Source: Amylostereum areolatum (lineage: Eukaryota; Basidiomycota; Agaricomycetes; Russulales; Stereaceae). From it: a DNA stretch of 64,000 bases. The stretch covers positions 62,001 through 126,000 of the forward strand of contig SAXG01000004.1 in assembly GCA_012932865.1 (NCBI GenBank), read 5' to 3'. The translations under genes were made by a program, and so were the position numbers. How positions within the stretch are numbered: position 1 is the first letter of the stretch; each line of letters starts with the position of its first letter. The notes under the pieces are model-generated. The model made no database searches. It worked only from the letters and a program-made list of their open reading frames with translations, and was not told where the DNA came from. Shown here one piece after another: positions 62,517-64,000 of this stretch.

Positions 62517-62870
62517 GGTGGATGAGCGGGACAGATGAGGGGAGGGCGAGGTTATATAAGACGGGACATGAAGGATGATGAGCAAGCTCGGCCGTCGGTG
62601 GGACGAGCTGCATAGCGTTTTCAGGTCGTTGAGTCCGACGGGATGACGATGACGACCTGGACGGTTGCGCATCCTCCGGCACTTTCCCCGCCTGCCCTCG
62701 TCCAATCACAGCTCTCCATTTTCCACCTCACCTGCCGCTTCGACGCGTTTCCTCCTCCACACGTGATGCGAACTCTGTTTGCGCGCCGCTCGTCGACGCA
62801 CGCACATAGCAGCAAAATCGCATTATGCTGGCATCCGGGCTACGGGAAAGGGTCTACATCCAACGAATGA
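62517..62870. other. Intergenic region, no gene seen
   Basis: 354 bp, promoter side of the gene above and 3' side of the one below. No feature identified. Confidence 0.4.
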
Positions 62871-64000
62871 TCACCACAAAAACGAGCGCTCCTGCGCTTC
62901 CGCCTCAGCAAGCCGAATCGACTCCAACAGCTGCCGCGTGCTCAGCGGCATCGACATGTACGAGAACGTCGACCCGCACCCCACACTCGACCCCTCCTCC
63001 GATCCAGATCCCCAGCTCGACCGCCTCGAGACCGCCACGGACGTGCTCGAGTCCGAGCTGTCCGTGGAGTAGGGTGGCGTCGGCGGACCCGTGGCGTACG
63101 TCGACGCGTGCCGGCTGGACGCGTCGTCGAACGGGACGGCCTCGAATAGAGATAGAACGCGCGGGTCTGCCGGTGGGGAGGGGAACACGCCGGAGGGCGT
63201 CCACATCCCCGAAGACGGCGCCGTGTGGAACGACTGGTCCGCTTCCGACGGGACGGACACGCTCCTCCCCCCTATGGGTGCAAAGTCTTCCGGGTGGACA
63301 AACGCCGCGGTCAATGCCGGGGAATCCGTAGCTACTGCATACGCACAGCATCAGCTCGTTGATACGGCGGGGAAAAAATAGAAAGGCGTACTCGGGTCGG
63401 GGGAGGTGATGCTGGCCTGCGAGTGGGCCGTGACGAACGAGAGCGAGGCGTCGAACATGCGCAGGAAATCCCCCGTTGACATTGACGAGGTCGGCGAGAG
63501 CGTGCTCCTCGCTGGCATATCCTCGAACACCCCTAGGGAGCGCGGTCTTGTCCTCTGACGTCCCCTGCCTGGTGTCTCGAACCCGCTCCCGAGGTAAAGT
63601 GGCGCAGAGACGGAAGAGGCTATCCACGACCCCGGGGACGGAGGTTCGTACTTCAAACACGATGGGTCTTCATCTTCTTGTTCGGCCACCGGATGATGCA
63701 TGTCCACCGTAGGAAGGGAAGGCGCACGCGCGACCGTGATCTTTTCATCCTCTTGTATAGGAGCCAGAGACGGATCTGCGCAATACAGCTTCAGCCTCCT
63801 CGTCGCCCTTTAAAAGTGCCAAAAACATCCTTACCTACGGCCGTAGACGTCGTGTCCGACGCCGGTCTTTCAGACACCCCTGACTCGCGTTCGGCGCGCC
63901 CCTCCTCGGCGACCTGTCCCTCCCGCGTCTGCCGCCCGACGGCCTCTTCATCGCGCCAGAGCCCGAGTCGTCGAATCACCCGCGCGAGCGCCCCGGACGA
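62871..64000 (-). CDS. Ser/Pro-rich unknown protein, 5' end beyond the window
   Basis: The same minus frame is open from about 63770 to 63351 (PVAEQEDEDPS, FLRMFDASLSFVTAHSQASI) and from about 63350 to 62871 (AFVHPEDFAPIGG, TPPYSTDSSDSSTSVAVSRRS, STRQLLESIRLAEAEAQ, ending RSFLW). One TGA near 63351-63353 interrupts it and could be inside a very short intron or be an error. An upstream exon (63979-63791) is basic. Low-complexity Ser/Pro/Asp composition; no domain. It probably starts to the right of the window. Confidence 0.45.

Overview
This 64-kb window is nuclear DNA of a filamentous basidiomycete, most likely an Agaricomycete. The host genes are intron-dense, with introns of about 50-65 nt, GT-AG ends and recognisable CTAAC/CTGAC branch sites. 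They are tightly packed on both strands, and their families and splice patterns are typical of Agaricomycotina.

Left arm (1-19.3 kb) is repeat DNA with no convincing host gene. It holds a strand-skewed C-rich/G-rich tract (1.7-2.4 kb). A solo LTR with a perfect 5-bp target duplication (2406-2863) sits at the edge of that tract. Next comes a cluster of ten CCAAGT hexamers (3307-3469), then two nested Ty3/gypsy chromoviruses. The outer element (minus strand, 3540-19324) has two 512-bp LTRs and a CAATG target duplication. It was interrupted inside its RNase H region by an inner element (plus strand, 9103-14715, two 420-bp LTRs, TATAT target duplication). LTR divergence (4/512 against 1/420) agrees with the nesting order. 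The inner element lacks the whole reverse transcriptase/RNase H block but keeps Gag, protease and an integrase with chromodomain. The outer element keeps all pol domains but has four in-frame stops, and it carries extra ORFs downstream of pol. Both elements share two unusual features. First, a 10-nt PBS is complementary to the predicted 5' end of the element's own transcript, lying 34 nt after a TATA box (Tf1-like self-priming). Second, about 1 kb upstream of the gag AUG has no ATG in any frame although the gag frame there is largely open.

Middle and right arms (19.7-64 kb) hold about eighteen host genes: sphingolipid C4-hydroxylase, MAK16, a CCDC90/DUF1640 mitochondrial protein, guanylate kinase, a YANK/STK32-type AGC kinase, a UDP-GlcNAc transporter, nucleoporin NUP35/53, ZPR1, a histidine acid phosphatase, ubiquitin C-terminal hydrolase, an ABCC transporter, an MscS channel with an EF-hand, an ATP-dependent DNA ligase, 2-enoyl-ACP/CoA reductase ETR1, a p24 cargo receptor, RPF1, a possible F-box protein, OHCU decarboxylase, an SLC35F-type carrier and two unrecognised proteins. 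Several pairs are divergently transcribed across very short spacers; the NUP35 and ZPR1 start codons are 31 bp apart. They are not an operon or one pathway: the set is mainly housekeeping (ribosome biogenesis, nucleotide metabolism, trafficking, transport, DNA repair).

From about 50.5 kb rightwards many genes are broken by what look like single extra bases. Because they hit housekeeping genes whose protein sequence is otherwise intact, I read them mainly as assembly insertion errors rather than true gene decay. Annotation there should be treated with caution.
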